This document shows, one piece after another, positions 44,181 to 52,690 of a stretch of 54,425 bases of DNA (position 1 is its first letter; each line of letters starts with the position of its first letter). Under the pieces are notes generated by a model that made no database searches, had not been told where the DNA came from, and saw only the letters and a list, made by a program, of their open reading frames with translations. This DNA comes from an uncultured Clostridium sp. (GTDB lineage: Bacteria; Bacillota; Clostridia; Lachnospirales; Lachnospiraceae). Both the position numbers and the translations under genes were made by a program. The stretch spans positions 1 to 54,425 of the forward strand of contig CAMWYM010000006.1 of the NCBI GenBank assembly GCA_947178475.1, given 5' to 3'.

Positions 44181-44446
44181 TTCATATCCTCCATCTTTCA
44201 ATAATAAATTGTATGTAAAAATTTTCAAGCTGTCTATTTCCAATGTTCATACTACTCCAAAAAGAAAAGTTTTGCAACTTTTTAAAACATTTTCTCTAGT
44301 ATTCACCAAGCATTGACTAAAAAATCCATTGTTTGAAGACAAAATGCACAAAGGAATTGCCGTTTTTTCTACTTTGACAAAATAAAGAGGCAGGTCAGAT
44401 TGCTCCAACATGCCCCCTTAAGCTTTAACCTTATCGCTAATTTTAC

Positions 44447-44989
44447 TTAGCCAAAGTATCTCTTCAGCAGTCCCTCAAATGCCTTGCCATGTCTAGCCTC
44501 GTCACGTGCCATTTCATGTACTGTATCATGGATTGCATCCAGCCCTAATTCCTTAGCACGCTTTGCAAGGTCTGTCTTTCCGGCAGTTGCTCCGTTCTCA
44601 GCCTCTACTCTCATCTCAAGATTCTTCTTTGTAGAATCTGTAACAACCTCACCTAGCAGCTCCGCAAACTTAGCAGCATGCTCTGCCTCCTCATAAGCTG
44701 CTTTCTCCCAGTAAAGTCCAATTTCAGGATATCCCTCTCTATAAGCCACTCTTGCCATTGCAAGATACATACCAACCTCTGAACACTCACCGTTGAAATT
44801 AGCTCTCAAATCCTCAATAATGTCCTCTCTAACACCCTTTGCCACACCTACAACGTGCTCTGCTGCCCATGTCTTTCCTTCATCTGACTGAGCGGTAAAC
44901 TTAGATGCCGGAGCATTACACTGTGGACACTTTTCCGGTGCCTCATCTCCTTCGTGAACATAACCACATACCTGACATACATACTTCAT
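44447..44989 (-). CDS. rbr: Reverse rubrerythrin
   Basis: A 180-residue non-haem iron protein. Unlike classical rubrerythrin, the rubredoxin domain is N-terminal: C5, C8, C21 and C24 ([20 protein letters not shown]). The ferritin-like four-helix domain (about 50-180) has the diiron ligands in [31 protein letters not shown] and [11 protein letters not shown]. Reverse rubrerythrins of Clostridium acetobutylicum reduce hydrogen peroxide and oxygen with electrons from NADH via a reductase and rubredoxin. A Fur/PerR-type palindrome overlaps the start of the transcript, suggesting peroxide induction. It is apparently a single-gene transcript. Confidence 0.96.
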   Translation of the reverse strand: MKYVCQVCGYVHEGDEAPEKCPQCNAPASKFTAQSDEGKTWAAEHVVGVAKGVREDIIEDLRANFNGECSEVGMYLAMARVAYREGYPEIGLYWEKAAYEEAEHAAKFAELLGEVVTDSTKKNLEMRVEAENGATAGKTDLAKRAKELGLDAIHDTVHEMARDEARHGKAFEGLLKRYFG

Positions 44990-45035
44990 AATACAATATC
45001 CTCACTTTCTTATCTTATTTTGTAACTGTTTCAAA

Positions 45036-45054
45036 AACAGTAATGATTACTGTT
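45036..45054. promoter_or_regulatory. Fur/PerR-type operator of the rubrerythrin gene
   Basis: Perfect 9-1-9 palindrome AACAGTAATGATTACTGTT with core TAATnATTA, the heart of the PerR/Fur consensus. It lies directly downstream of the -10 box, over the expected transcription start, a position suited to repression. PerR is the likely regulator given the target gene (inference). Confidence 0.75.
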
Positions 45055-45058
45055 AAAA

Positions 45059-45087
45059 ATATTATCATCAATGGAAAAAAGTGTCAA
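45059..45087 (-). promoter_or_regulatory. Rubrerythrin promoter
   Basis: On the minus strand TTGACA (45082-45087) and TAATAT (45059-45064) with a 17-base spacer, followed at once by the palindrome at 45036-45054. Confidence 0.8.
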
Positions 45088-45094
45088 GCCTATT

Positions 45095-46468
45095 TTAATC
45101 TGCCTTTAATATATTGACAACCTCACTTAATTTCATCCCGTTAGAAGCCTTAACCAGCACTACATCCTCTGGTCTGATCGTTGCCACCAGATAAAGACCA
45201 GCCTCCTCATTATCAGAAAAAGTATAGACCTTTATACTGCTGCCACTTGCTTCAAGCACCTGTTTGATATTCTGCGAGAGTTCACCCAGCACCACTACCT
45301 CATCCACAGGTTTATCAAGCAAAAATTCCCCTATTTCCCTATGATATTCGACCTCATTTTCTCCCAATTCAAACATATCGCCCAATACGGCAATTCTGCG
45401 ACCTTTACAGGGCATGTCACAAAGCACATTAATACTGGCTTTCATAGAATCCGGACTTGCATTATAGGTGTCATCAATCAAAAGGCATTTGTTCTCCAGA
45501 TGAATAAACTGCTGCCGCTGACCCTCAAAGTGTGAAAAGCCCTCTGCTGCCACCTTCATGGGAATCCCGTTTTCATTTGCCACCGCAAGAGCAGCAACGC
45601 AGTTGCCCACATTATGCTTTCCAAGTGTATTCAGCAAAACTGCAGTCTCATCATTCCCGTGTACACAGGTAAATGTCGTATAGGATCCATGGTATACAAT
45701 ATCCTTTGCATAGTAATCACACCAGTCCTCTGTACCATAGAATAATGTACGGCAGGTAAGCTTCTCCTCCGACACGGCACATCTCAAAAGGGCATCATCT
45801 CCGTTTAAAAAGAGTGTTCCGCCCTCCCGCATATAATGAACCACCGAAAGCTTCTGTCTCCGGATTTCCTCCTGGGTCTTCATAAATTCAATATGGGCCA
45901 CTCCGATTGTGGTAACCACCGCCATATCTGGCTTCACCATCTTGGACAAAATATCCATCTGCCCTGGCTCACTGATACCTAGCTCCAGCACGGCAATCTC
46001 AGCATTACTGTCCATTCTTGACAGCGTAATAGGAACACCTATCTGGGAATTCAGGTTTTTCTCCGTATGGAATGTCCTCTTTGCAGCGGAAAGTGCGCAG
46101 GTAACCATCTCCCGTGTTGTCGTTTTCCCCACACTTCCGGTAACCGCTATCACCGGTATCTGATACCTCTTCCGAATCGCTGCCCCTATCCTCTGCAGCA
46201 CAACTACCGTATTATCCACCCGAATATATGGCTTCTCCGACAGCACCACACCATTGTGCTGTGAGGTCAGGGTAGCAGCCCCTGTCTCCAGCGCAGACTC
46301 GATAAAACGATGTGCATCTACCTTTTCCCCAATAATCGGCACAAACAAATCTCCCTGCTTGATTTCCTTTGAATTAATACAGATATCAGTCACGGCAGTA
46401 TTTTCATCTCCGCACAGCAGTACGCCTCCCGTCATCTCCACAATATCCTTAATTGTCACATTTTCCAT
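45095..46468 (-). CDS. murF: UDP-N-acetylmuramoyl-tripeptide-D-Ala-D-Ala ligase
   Basis: Adds D-alanyl-D-alanine to UDP-MurNAc-tripeptide, the last cytoplasmic step before membrane-bound peptidoglycan synthesis. 457 residues. ATP-binding loop AVTGSVGKTTTREM, then HTEKNLNSQIGVPITL, ELGISEPGQMD, TTIGVAHIEF, and in the C-terminal domain LIDDTYNASPDSMKASI and LGDMFELGE. The pattern DTYNASPDS is diagnostic of MurF among Mur ligases. It follows the Cof-type phosphatase gene by 12 bases. It is not in a dcw cluster; no ddl is adjacent. Confidence 0.96.
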   Translation of the reverse strand: MENVTIKDIVEMTGGVLLCGDENTAVTDICINSKEIKQGDLFVPIIGEKVDAHRFIESALETGAATLTSQHNGVVLSEKPYIRVDNTVVVLQRIGAAIRKRYQIPVIAVTGSVGKTTTREMVTCALSAAKRTFHTEKNLNSQIGVPITLSRMDSNAEIAVLELGISEPGQMDILSKMVKPDMAVVTTIGVAHIEFMKTQEEIRRQKLSVVHYMREGGTLFLNGDDALLRCAVSEEKLTCRTLFYGTEDWCDYYAKDIVYHGSYTTFTCVHGNDETAVLLNTLGKHNVGNCVAALAVANENGIPMKVAAEGFSHFEGQRQQFIHLENKCLLIDDTYNASPDSMKASINVLCDMPCKGRRIAVLGDMFELGENEVEYHREIGEFLLDKPVDEVVVLGELSQNIKQVLEASGSSIKVYTFSDNEEAGLYLVATIRPEDVVLVKASNGMKLSEVVNILKAD

Positions 46469-46480
46469 AACTGCTCCATT

Positions 46481-47323
46481 CTACTTTTCTAATTTTTCCT
46501 GTTCCATCATCTGTTCAATAAAACGTGCCACACCATCGTCCTCATTAGAAGGAATCACCGAATGTGCCATATTCTGAATCTCCGGATGAGCATTGGCAAC
46601 GGCATAGAAATAATCGCTGGCCTCCAGCAAGGCTTTATCATTCAGGTTATCACCAAAGCTGATAACACTATCATAACATCCTTTCTCCCGCAAATAGCGG
46701 ACTGCTTCCTTTTTTGATGCCGTATCACTGTATATTTCCAGCATATAATACTCTTCATTGTAAACATCAGGATAAAACTCACACGTTACACCCTTAACCA
46801 CGGAAATTTCCCTTCGCAGCTGCTCTAATTTCTCCTTCGACTCCCTGAGCACACAATAAATGATATCATTCCCCGCCACCAGGCTTAAATCCTCCACCTC
46901 AGTAAATTTTTTATCATATTTCATAATTCTCTCGTTGCGGAAATAATTAAGTGATTTGGAATCCACACTGTCGTAATAGGAACAAAAACTGTTGTCCTCC
47001 AATGCATACAAAAAGCAGCTCAGCCCTTTCAATTTAATCATACCAAGCAGGACCATAACCACCATTTCATCCAGCACTGCCTTCTTCAGATACTTGCGCG
47101 ACGCAATATCATATACCAAAACTCCATTCATCATAGTAATCGGCAGCTTAAGCTTCAACGGCTCTATTATTTTCAGCGTTGTGGTTGGTGTGCGGGCAGT
47201 GGAAATCGTGAAATCCAGTCCCTGGTCAATTGCCCTGTTAATCACATCCGCCGTCGTATCACTAATCTCCGCCTTACTGTTTAATAATGTTCCGTCTAAA
47301 TCACTTACATATAATCTTTTCAT
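46481..47323 (-). CDS. Cof-type HAD-IIB hydrolase
   Basis: A 280-residue phosphatase of the HAD superfamily with a C2-type cap. Motif I is YVSDLDGTLLN (residues 5-15), motif II TISTARTPTT, and motifs III/IV lie in KKEAVRYL and SFGDNLNDKALLEAS. The Cof family dephosphorylates sugar phosphates, flavin mononucleotide or pyridoxal phosphate; the substrate here is unknown. AAAGGAG precedes ATG. It is upstream of murF by 12 bases and likely co-transcribed, but a functional link is not evident. Confidence 0.93.
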   Translation of the reverse strand: MKRLYVSDLDGTLLNSKAEISDTTADVINRAIDQGLDFTISTARTPTTTLKIIEPLKLKLPITMMNGVLVYDIASRKYLKKAVLDEMVVMVLLGMIKLKGLSCFLYALEDNSFCSYYDSVDSKSLNYFRNERIMKYDKKFTEVEDLSLVAGNDIIYCVLRESKEKLEQLRREISVVKGVTCEFYPDVYNEEYYMLEIYSDTASKKEAVRYLREKGCYDSVISFGDNLNDKALLEASDYFYAVANAHPEIQNMAHSVIPSNEDDGVARFIEQMMEQEKLEK

Positions 47324-47652
47324 TTATTCTCCTTTATCATTTTGGTAACCAATTCTGCTCCGTTTCAGTATATTTTCATCATATACTTTACACCAGCATA
47401 TCCTTAGTCTCTCAATATCACAGATATAATTTTGATATCCAGCTATGATTTTACTATGTTTGATGAAAAAAAACAATCTTTTCAATCAAATGTTGCTTTT
47501 CTTCTCTTCTTCTACTAAAATATGGATAAACATTTGCGAACCTCTCTATTTCCAGAACTTAATTGTGATTTGTCTATATTATGTAACAGATGTCTGGAAA
47601 AACAGAGTTTTGCAATCACCTATACATTATAACTATGAAAAGGAGAATGATT
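47324..47652. other. Divergent AT-rich intergenic region, nothing recognised
   Basis: About 330 bases between the Cof-type gene (-) and the sulfhydrylase gene (+). I looked for a SAM riboswitch, a T-box and clear promoters because the right-hand gene is in methionine/cysteine metabolism, and saw none with confidence. Promoters for both genes must lie here. Confidence 0.5.
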
Positions 47653-48930
47653 ATGGCACTTAAAAAAAGTTCTATCTGTGTGCAGGGGGGCTGGGAGCCA
47701 AAAAACGGCGAGCCCCGTGTTCTTCCAATTTACCAGAGCACTACGTTCCGGTATGAGACCAGTGAAGAGATGGGGAAATTATTTGATCTGGAAAAGGAGG
47801 GCTATTTTTACACAAGACTGCAGAATCCGACCTGTGACCTTGTAGCCAAAAAAATTTGTGATTTGGAAGGCGGCGCCGCTGCCATGCTCACCTCCTCCGG
47901 TCAGGCGGCTACTATGCTGGCAATCACCAACATCTGTGAGGCAGGAGACCATGTTATCTGCGCTGCCAAGGTATATGGCGGGACCTCTAATCTGCTGTCC
48001 GTCACCCTGAAGCGTTTCGGGATTGATACAACACTTGTTGACCAGGATTTGGCTTCTCAGGATTTGGAACAGTATTTCAAACCCAATACCAAAGCAGTCT
48101 TTGCAGAAACGATATCCAACCCCTCCGGTGTTATACTGGATATCGATAAATTTGTAACACTCGCTCATAAGCACGGGGTACCAATGATTTGTGACAATAC
48201 CTTTGCCACTCCAATCAATTGCCGCCCCTTTGAATTTGGTGCGGATATTGTTGTCCATTCCACCACAAAATACATGGATGGCCATGCCACCTCCACCGGG
48301 GGCTGTATTGTAGACAGCGGAAACTTCAACTGGGATGCCCATGCCGACAAATATCCGGGGCTTACCACTCCGGACGAGTCCTATCACGGAATTATTTATA
48401 CCCAGCGTTTTGGCAAGGGGGCTTATATCACCAAGGCAACAGCCCAGCTCATGCGTGACATGGGCGCATGCCAATCGCCGCAAAATGCTTTCCTTACTAA
48501 CCTCGGCTTGGAAACGCTTCACCTGCGTGTTCCCCGCCACTGTGAGAATGCCCTAAAGGTTGCAAAATATCTGGAAAAGCATGACAAGGTTGACTGGGTA
48601 GAGTATGCAGGACTGGAAAGCAGCAAATACTATCCTTTAGCTCAGAAGTATATGCCAGACGGTGTCTGCGGTGTTCTATGCTTTGGACCAAAGGGCGGCA
48701 AGGAGGGTGCAATGCGTTTTAGCAATGCGCTGAAAATGATTTCCATTGTCACCCATGTGGCAGATGCCCGCTCCTGCGTGCTACACCCTGCCAGCCATAC
48801 CCACCGCCAGCTTAACGACCAGCAATTAGTCGAAGCCGGTGTTCTTCCCGAGCTCATCCGCCTGTCTGTCGGTATTGAGGATGTCGAGGATATCATCGAT
48901 GACCTTGAACAGGCACTGGCTGCCGTATAG
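47653..48930 (+). CDS. O-acetylhomoserine sulfhydrylase
   Basis: A 425-residue PLP enzyme of the Cys/Met metabolism family, converting O-acetylhomoserine and sulfide (or methanethiol) to homocysteine (or methionine). Signatures: LPIYQSTTFRYET, MLTSSGQAATMLAI, MICDNTFATPINCRPFEFGADIV (in part), and the PLP-lysine segment VHSTTKYMDGHATSTGG. The C-terminus has SCVLHPASHTHRQL and RLSVGIEDVEDII. Length near 425 favours O-acetylhomoserine sulfhydrylase over cystathionine gamma-lyases of about 380-400. I chose ATG 47653 because AAAAGGAGA lies about 7 bases upstream. It ends at a bidirectional terminator. Confidence 0.94.
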   Translation: MALKKSSICVQGGWEPKNGEPRVLPIYQSTTFRYETSEEMGKLFDLEKEGYFYTRLQNPTCDLVAKKICDLEGGAAAMLTSSGQAATMLAITNICEAGDHVICAAKVYGGTSNLLSVTLKRFGIDTTLVDQDLASQDLEQYFKPNTKAVFAETISNPSGVILDIDKFVTLAHKHGVPMICDNTFATPINCRPFEFGADIVVHSTTKYMDGHATSTGGCIVDSGNFNWDAHADKYPGLTTPDESYHGIIYTQRFGKGAYITKATAQLMRDMGACQSPQNAFLTNLGLETLHLRVPRHCENALKVAKYLEKHDKVDWVEYAGLESSKYYPLAQKYMPDGVCGVLCFGPKGGKEGAMRFSNALKMISIVTHVADARSCVLHPASHTHRQLNDQQLVEAGVLPELIRLSVGIEDVEDIIDDLEQALAAV

Positions 48931-48937
48931 CGTTAAA

Positions 48938-48980
48938 AATGCCGCATTTGATGAAAAATCATATCATCAAATGCGGCATT
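48938..48980. terminator. Bidirectional terminator between sulfhydrylase and beta-glucosidase genes
   Basis: A perfect 17-base-pair stem AATGCCGCATTTGATGA / TCATCAAATGCGGCATT with a 9-base loop, T-run on the plus strand and A-run before it. It lies between the convergent stops at 48930 and 48985. Confidence 0.93.
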
Positions 48981-48984
48981 TCTT

Positions 48985-50394
48985 TTAATCCAAATTTTCC
49001 CCATTGGTTTCGATTACCTTCTTATACCAGTAGAAAGAATCCTTGCGGTAACGTGCCATGTCCTTCAAATCAAATTCCTCACGATTCACATAGATAAAGC
49101 CATAGCGTTTCACCATTCCCTCATGGGTAGAGATAAGATCAATTGCTGACCATGGGCAGTATCCCATCATCTCTACACCTTCAGAAACAGCAAGTTTAAT
49201 CTGTTCAATATGACGGCGGAGATATTCAATCCGATAATCATCATGTATTCTGCCGTCCTCTGTCAGCTTGTCATAAGCACCTAATCCGTTTTCTGTCACA
49301 ATCATCGGCAGATGGTAACGGCTATACATCTCACGCATGGTAGCCCTAAAGCCCTCCGGGTCAATCTCCCAGCCAAACTCTGTTCGCAGCAGATTGGGAT
49401 TTGCAAAGGTTTTATACATTCCCGGTTCAGAACCACCACTTTGCTGGTCTCCAGAACCAGCCTTTACGCTTCCGTCATCCCACTCCACAGTTGCCGTGGA
49501 ATAGTAATTAAATCCAATAAAATCCGGTTTTCCTTCCTTCATGATATCCATATCACCTTCTTCCATCTGGGGAATGGCATCATGTTCTTCTAAAAATTTC
49601 CATACAAGATTATTGTATCTTCCATATACAGCCATATCCAGATACAGCCAGTTTCTCACCGCATTAAAGTTCTGAGCTGCCAGAATATCCTTGGGTTTAC
49701 AGCTTGCCGGATACACCAGTGAAATATTAGGTGCCGGACCGATTTTGGCTTCCGGCAGCATTTCATGACAAAGCTTCATCGCCTTTGCCTGAGCGAGCAG
49801 CATATGGTGATTTTCCTGATACAGCTTCTTATACTTGTTAGTAACCCCTTCCATATTACAGGTTCCAATCACCTCTCCCACCAGCGTCAACATGTTCTGC
49901 TCATTAATAGTCAGCCAGTACTTCACCCGGTCACCGTAATTTTCATACATGATTCTTGCAAAATCTACAAATTCATCCACACTTTCCCTTCTGGACCAGC
50001 CGCCTTTTTTCTCCAATGCAGCAGGCAAATCAAAGTGGAACATGGTAACAAGCGGTTCTATTCCATACTTCAAGCACTCATCAATCACATCACTGTAAAA
50101 ATCAATTCCCTCCTGATTCACTGCACCGGTTCCCTCTGGCAGGATTCTTGACCATGCAACAGAAAAACGGAAGGTCTTAAATCCCATCTCTGCCATCAGT
50201 GCAATATCTTCTTTATAATGATGGTAGAAATCCGCACATACATCCAGCTCGCTGGTTCCCTCAGGAACCTTCTTGATATCCTGTATGCTGGGTCCTTTGC
50301 CATGAGTCAGATTTGCACCCTCTACCTGATAAGCACTGGTAGATGCCCCCCATAAAAAATTGTCCGGCAACGCTTTATTCTTCGTAATAATCAT
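48985..50394 (-). CDS. 6-phospho-beta-glucosidase (GH1)
   Basis: A 469-residue family 1 glycosidase. Acid/base Glu is in YWLTINEQNML and nucleophile Glu in MIVTENGLG; the N-terminus has NFLWGASTSAYQVEGA. The C-terminal segment STHEGMVKRYGFIY carries the Ser...Lys-x-Tyr pattern that binds the 6-phosphate, in place of the Glu/Trp of non-phosphorylated beta-glucosidases, so a 6-phosphoglucoside substrate is favoured. I chose ATG 50394, with AAGGAGGA upstream; the longer frame to 50439 overlaps the ROK stop. It follows the ROK kinase by 44 bases. No PTS gene is present nearby, so the kinase may supply its substrate. Confidence 0.93.
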   Translation of the reverse strand: MIITKNKALPDNFLWGASTSAYQVEGANLTHGKGPSIQDIKKVPEGTSELDVCADFYHHYKEDIALMAEMGFKTFRFSVAWSRILPEGTGAVNQEGIDFYSDVIDECLKYGIEPLVTMFHFDLPAALEKKGGWSRRESVDEFVDFARIMYENYGDRVKYWLTINEQNMLTLVGEVIGTCNMEGVTNKYKKLYQENHHMLLAQAKAMKLCHEMLPEAKIGPAPNISLVYPASCKPKDILAAQNFNAVRNWLYLDMAVYGRYNNLVWKFLEEHDAIPQMEEGDMDIMKEGKPDFIGFNYYSTATVEWDDGSVKAGSGDQQSGGSEPGMYKTFANPNLLRTEFGWEIDPEGFRATMREMYSRYHLPMIVTENGLGAYDKLTEDGRIHDDYRIEYLRRHIEQIKLAVSEGVEMMGYCPWSAIDLISTHEGMVKRYGFIYVNREEFDLKDMARYRKDSFYWYKKVIETNGENLD

Positions 50395-50438
50395 GTCATA
50401 TCCTCCTTTTCTTATTATATTAAGTAGGTGATCACCCA

Positions 50439-51392
50439 TTAATATATCTGTTTAAAATTATATAATGCCCCCAACAGATTTGAATCATTCCTGTACTTGC
50501 ACACGTCTATTTTTATATCGCGATAAATAATGGAAATTGGCTTCAGCCGTTCAACATAGCGTTTAATCCCCTCCACAAACTGCGGCTCTGCACTTATGCC
50601 GCCTCCTATTAAAATCACCTCCGGATCAAAGGTCGCATAAAGGTTACAGCACTGTTTGGCAATGCTAAAATACATTTCCTCCATTATTTCTTCTGCTTCC
50701 CGGTCTCCCTCCTTTATCCACTGATAGATTTTCCTTCCAGTAACCTCTTCTAACGGAAGGTTTTTCTTTTTGGCAAGCCGATAACAGACCGCACCGGTAG
50801 CTGCATGAGATGCCCAGTAATACGGAATCTTCTCTATAGCTTCATACAAATCCAAATCCTCTATACAATTCAGATTATCTATATCCTCTCTTTTCATCTC
50901 ATCAATCAAAAAAGATACCTCCCCGGCCCGAAGCCCTTTCCCCCGATGTACCTTTCTATCCTTGATAACCGCTCCACCGATTCCTGTTCCAAACACCAGC
51001 ACACAGGCATCCTGTACTTCTTTTGCATTGCCAAGCCATACCTCAGCCAACGCCGCACATTTAGCATCATTCTCTAAAGATACCGGTACATCTCCACAGC
51101 GCTTTGACAGCAAATCTCTAAGCGGCACATTATGCATATATCGCAATCCGCCACCACCATATACGATTCCGTTGTCCACATCAACCTGTCCGGGAAGTCC
51201 CACTGCAATTCCCTCTGGTTTCAGCTTCTGACTGTACCGGTCATAAACCTCCCCTAACGACTCGACAAAATCCTCCAGCCTGTCTCCCGGTCTGTTCTTC
51301 GTGGGAATACTATCCTTTTCTTCAATACTACCCTCACCGGTCATCCATGCATACTTTACAGACGTTGCCCCCACATCAAATACCAGATACAT
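50439..51392 (-). CDS. ROK-family sugar kinase, possible beta-glucoside kinase
   Basis: A 317-residue ROK kinase. ATP-binding motif VFDVGATSVKYAWM is at the N-terminus, the sugar-binding region has SLENDAKCAALAEVWLG with the catalytic Asp, and VLVFGTGIGGAVI follows. The usual ROK zinc-binding Cys cluster (CxCGxxGCxE) is absent. Its partner gene is a 6-phospho-beta-glucosidase, which suggests it acts like BglK, phosphorylating beta-glucosides such as cellobiose with ATP; glucokinase activity is an alternative. Ribosome site AGGAGGTG precedes ATG. The pair forms a likely two-gene operon. Confidence 0.88.
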   Translation of the reverse strand: MYLVFDVGATSVKYAWMTGEGSIEEKDSIPTKNRPGDRLEDFVESLGEVYDRYSQKLKPEGIAVGLPGQVDVDNGIVYGGGGLRYMHNVPLRDLLSKRCGDVPVSLENDAKCAALAEVWLGNAKEVQDACVLVFGTGIGGAVIKDRKVHRGKGLRAGEVSFLIDEMKREDIDNLNCIEDLDLYEAIEKIPYYWASHAATGAVCYRLAKKKNLPLEEVTGRKIYQWIKEGDREAEEIMEEMYFSIAKQCCNLYATFDPEVILIGGGISAEPQFVEGIKRYVERLKPISIIYRDIKIDVCKYRNDSNLLGALYNFKQIY

Positions 51393-51601
51393 ATTTATCC
51401 ACCTCCTGCTCTGCTTTATCCGTCTTATTGCTATTCACAATCCATCCTGTACTGATCCCTCTATCCATATTTTTCCTGCCTCTGATGTAATCAGTATAAC
51501 TGATTCCATAAAAAAATGCTATTAACATTTCATTTTTTTGAAGACATTTGATTACCTTTGTCGTTATAATAAGTGTAAGCACTTAGAGGGGAGGCGATTC
51601 T

Positions 51602-52129
51602 ATTACAGAAAATGAATATTTTGAGTATCTGATTGATACCTATGGCAATCTTATTTATTCTATCTGCTACAGAACCTGCCAAAACCCCTTTGATGCAGAA
51701 GATTTGACTCAGGAGGTGTTTCTTAGTGTCTATCGAGGTCTGAAAAAGTTTGACCGCACCTATGAAAAAGCCTGGGTCTGCAAAATTGCCTCCCGCAAAT
51801 GCCTGGATTTTCTAAAAAATGCCGGAAGACGAATGCTTCCCACAGAGGACAGCTATCTGGATACGGCTGTTGAAACAGAATCCATTGAGGACTCTTATCT
51901 GGAAACCGATACACTAAGGCAGTTAGGTGCCGCCTGCGACCGTTTAAAGCCCCCCTATTCTCTGGTCGCACGGCTTCACTTTTATGAGGAGCGCACAGCA
52001 AATGAGATAGCCGGCATGCTCGGCTCTAACCTCAAAACAATACAGACCCAGATATATAGGGCAAAGGCAATGCTCAAAAAGCAATTACAAAAGGAAATGG
52101 ATATTAAGCCGGAAAGGAGGATACCGTAA
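51602..52129 (+). CDS. ECF-type RNA polymerase sigma factor, apparent AUU start
   Basis: A group IV sigma factor of about 175 residues. Region 2 runs from FEYLIDTYGNLIYSICYRTC through DAEDLTQEVFLSVYRG, and region 4 is ARLHFYEERTANEIAGMLGS followed by LKTIQTQIYRAKAMLKK. In this frame a TAG stop lies at 51584-51586 and there is no ATG, GTG or TTG before the TTG at 51704, which falls inside region 2. ATT 51602 has GGGGAGG (51588-51594) exactly 7 bases upstream, so I take AUU as the start. The next gene starts on the base after its stop. Its neighbours suggest a membrane or envelope stress role. A sequencing error cannot be excluded. Confidence 0.85.
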   Translation: MTENEYFEYLIDTYGNLIYSICYRTCQNPFDAEDLTQEVFLSVYRGLKKFDRTYEKAWVCKIASRKCLDFLKNAGRRMLPTEDSYLDTAVETESIEDSYLETDTLRQLGAACDRLKPPYSLVARLHFYEERTANEIAGMLGSNLKTIQTQIYRAKAMLKKQLQKEMDIKPERRIP

Positions 52130-52636
52130 ATGGATTCAGAGTTTATCAAATTATTAACTGAAATGGCACAGGAACAATTCATTGAGGATAATCCAGCTGC
52201 TGCAGCAGACACTGCAGACAGACTGGAATACCAGACATACCTTGACCTGACAGAACATAATATTTCCCCAGATGTGCAGGGCAGTCCATCCGGCATCCGA
52301 ATGCCGGCCTACCTTAAGGAACAGATCATTACCCGTGCAGCACAGCCAGATATGCAGATTCACTCTGCCCCCAGACGTTTTTCCAAACGCATGGAGCTGT
52401 TTATATACGGCTGTAAGGTTACCGCTGCGGTTGCCGCCTGTCTGGTGATGATAGTGACATTTTCTGCAACACAAAGCCGTTTCCCGTCCCAGTCGGATCA
52501 GACGGGAAGCCTTTTAGAGGCAGACTTTACCGAAAATACACTTAACTCTATTGTAGACCAGTTAAATAACGGAAGCCGGAGTATTACAAGCTGGCTGCAA
52601 AATCTATCCAGTGATATCATGAATAATAAAAAATGA
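52130..52636 (+). CDS. Probable anti-sigma factor, single-pass membrane protein
   Basis: A 168-residue protein starting on the base after the sigma stop. Residues 1-90 are cytoplasmic and acidic then basic (PRRFSKRMELF before the membrane), a single membrane segment spans about 93-113 (YGCKVTAAVAACLVMIVTF), and about 55 residues lie outside. Position and topology fit a membrane anti-sigma factor, but no zinc-binding ZAS motif (HxxxCxxC) is present, so the class is not one I can name. Function inferred from position only. Confidence 0.75.
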   Translation: MDSEFIKLLTEMAQEQFIEDNPAAAADTADRLEYQTYLDLTEHNISPDVQGSPSGIRMPAYLKEQIITRAAQPDMQIHSAPRRFSKRMELFIYGCKVTAAVAACLVMIVTFSATQSRFPSQSDQTGSLLEADFTENTLNSIVDQLNNGSRSITSWLQNLSSDIMNNKK

Positions 52637-52690
52637 TGCACACATCAGTATGTAGTTTAAAATGATAATTAAGAAACGGAGGTCAATTAC

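Noticed and set aside
44380-44425. Terminator after the rubrerythrin gene
   Set aside because: A weak stem (GGCAtGT with ACcTGCC on the minus strand) followed by a T-rich stretch is present, but with mismatches and a long loop; not confident enough to list.
47324-47652. SAM riboswitch upstream of the O-acetylhomoserine sulfhydrylase gene
   Set aside because: No S-box-like paired core or terminator is visible in the region.
51376-51582. 68-codon minus-strand frame upstream of the ROK kinase
   Set aside because: No ribosome site, poor composition and overlap with the ROK start and the sigma promoter region; treated as chance.
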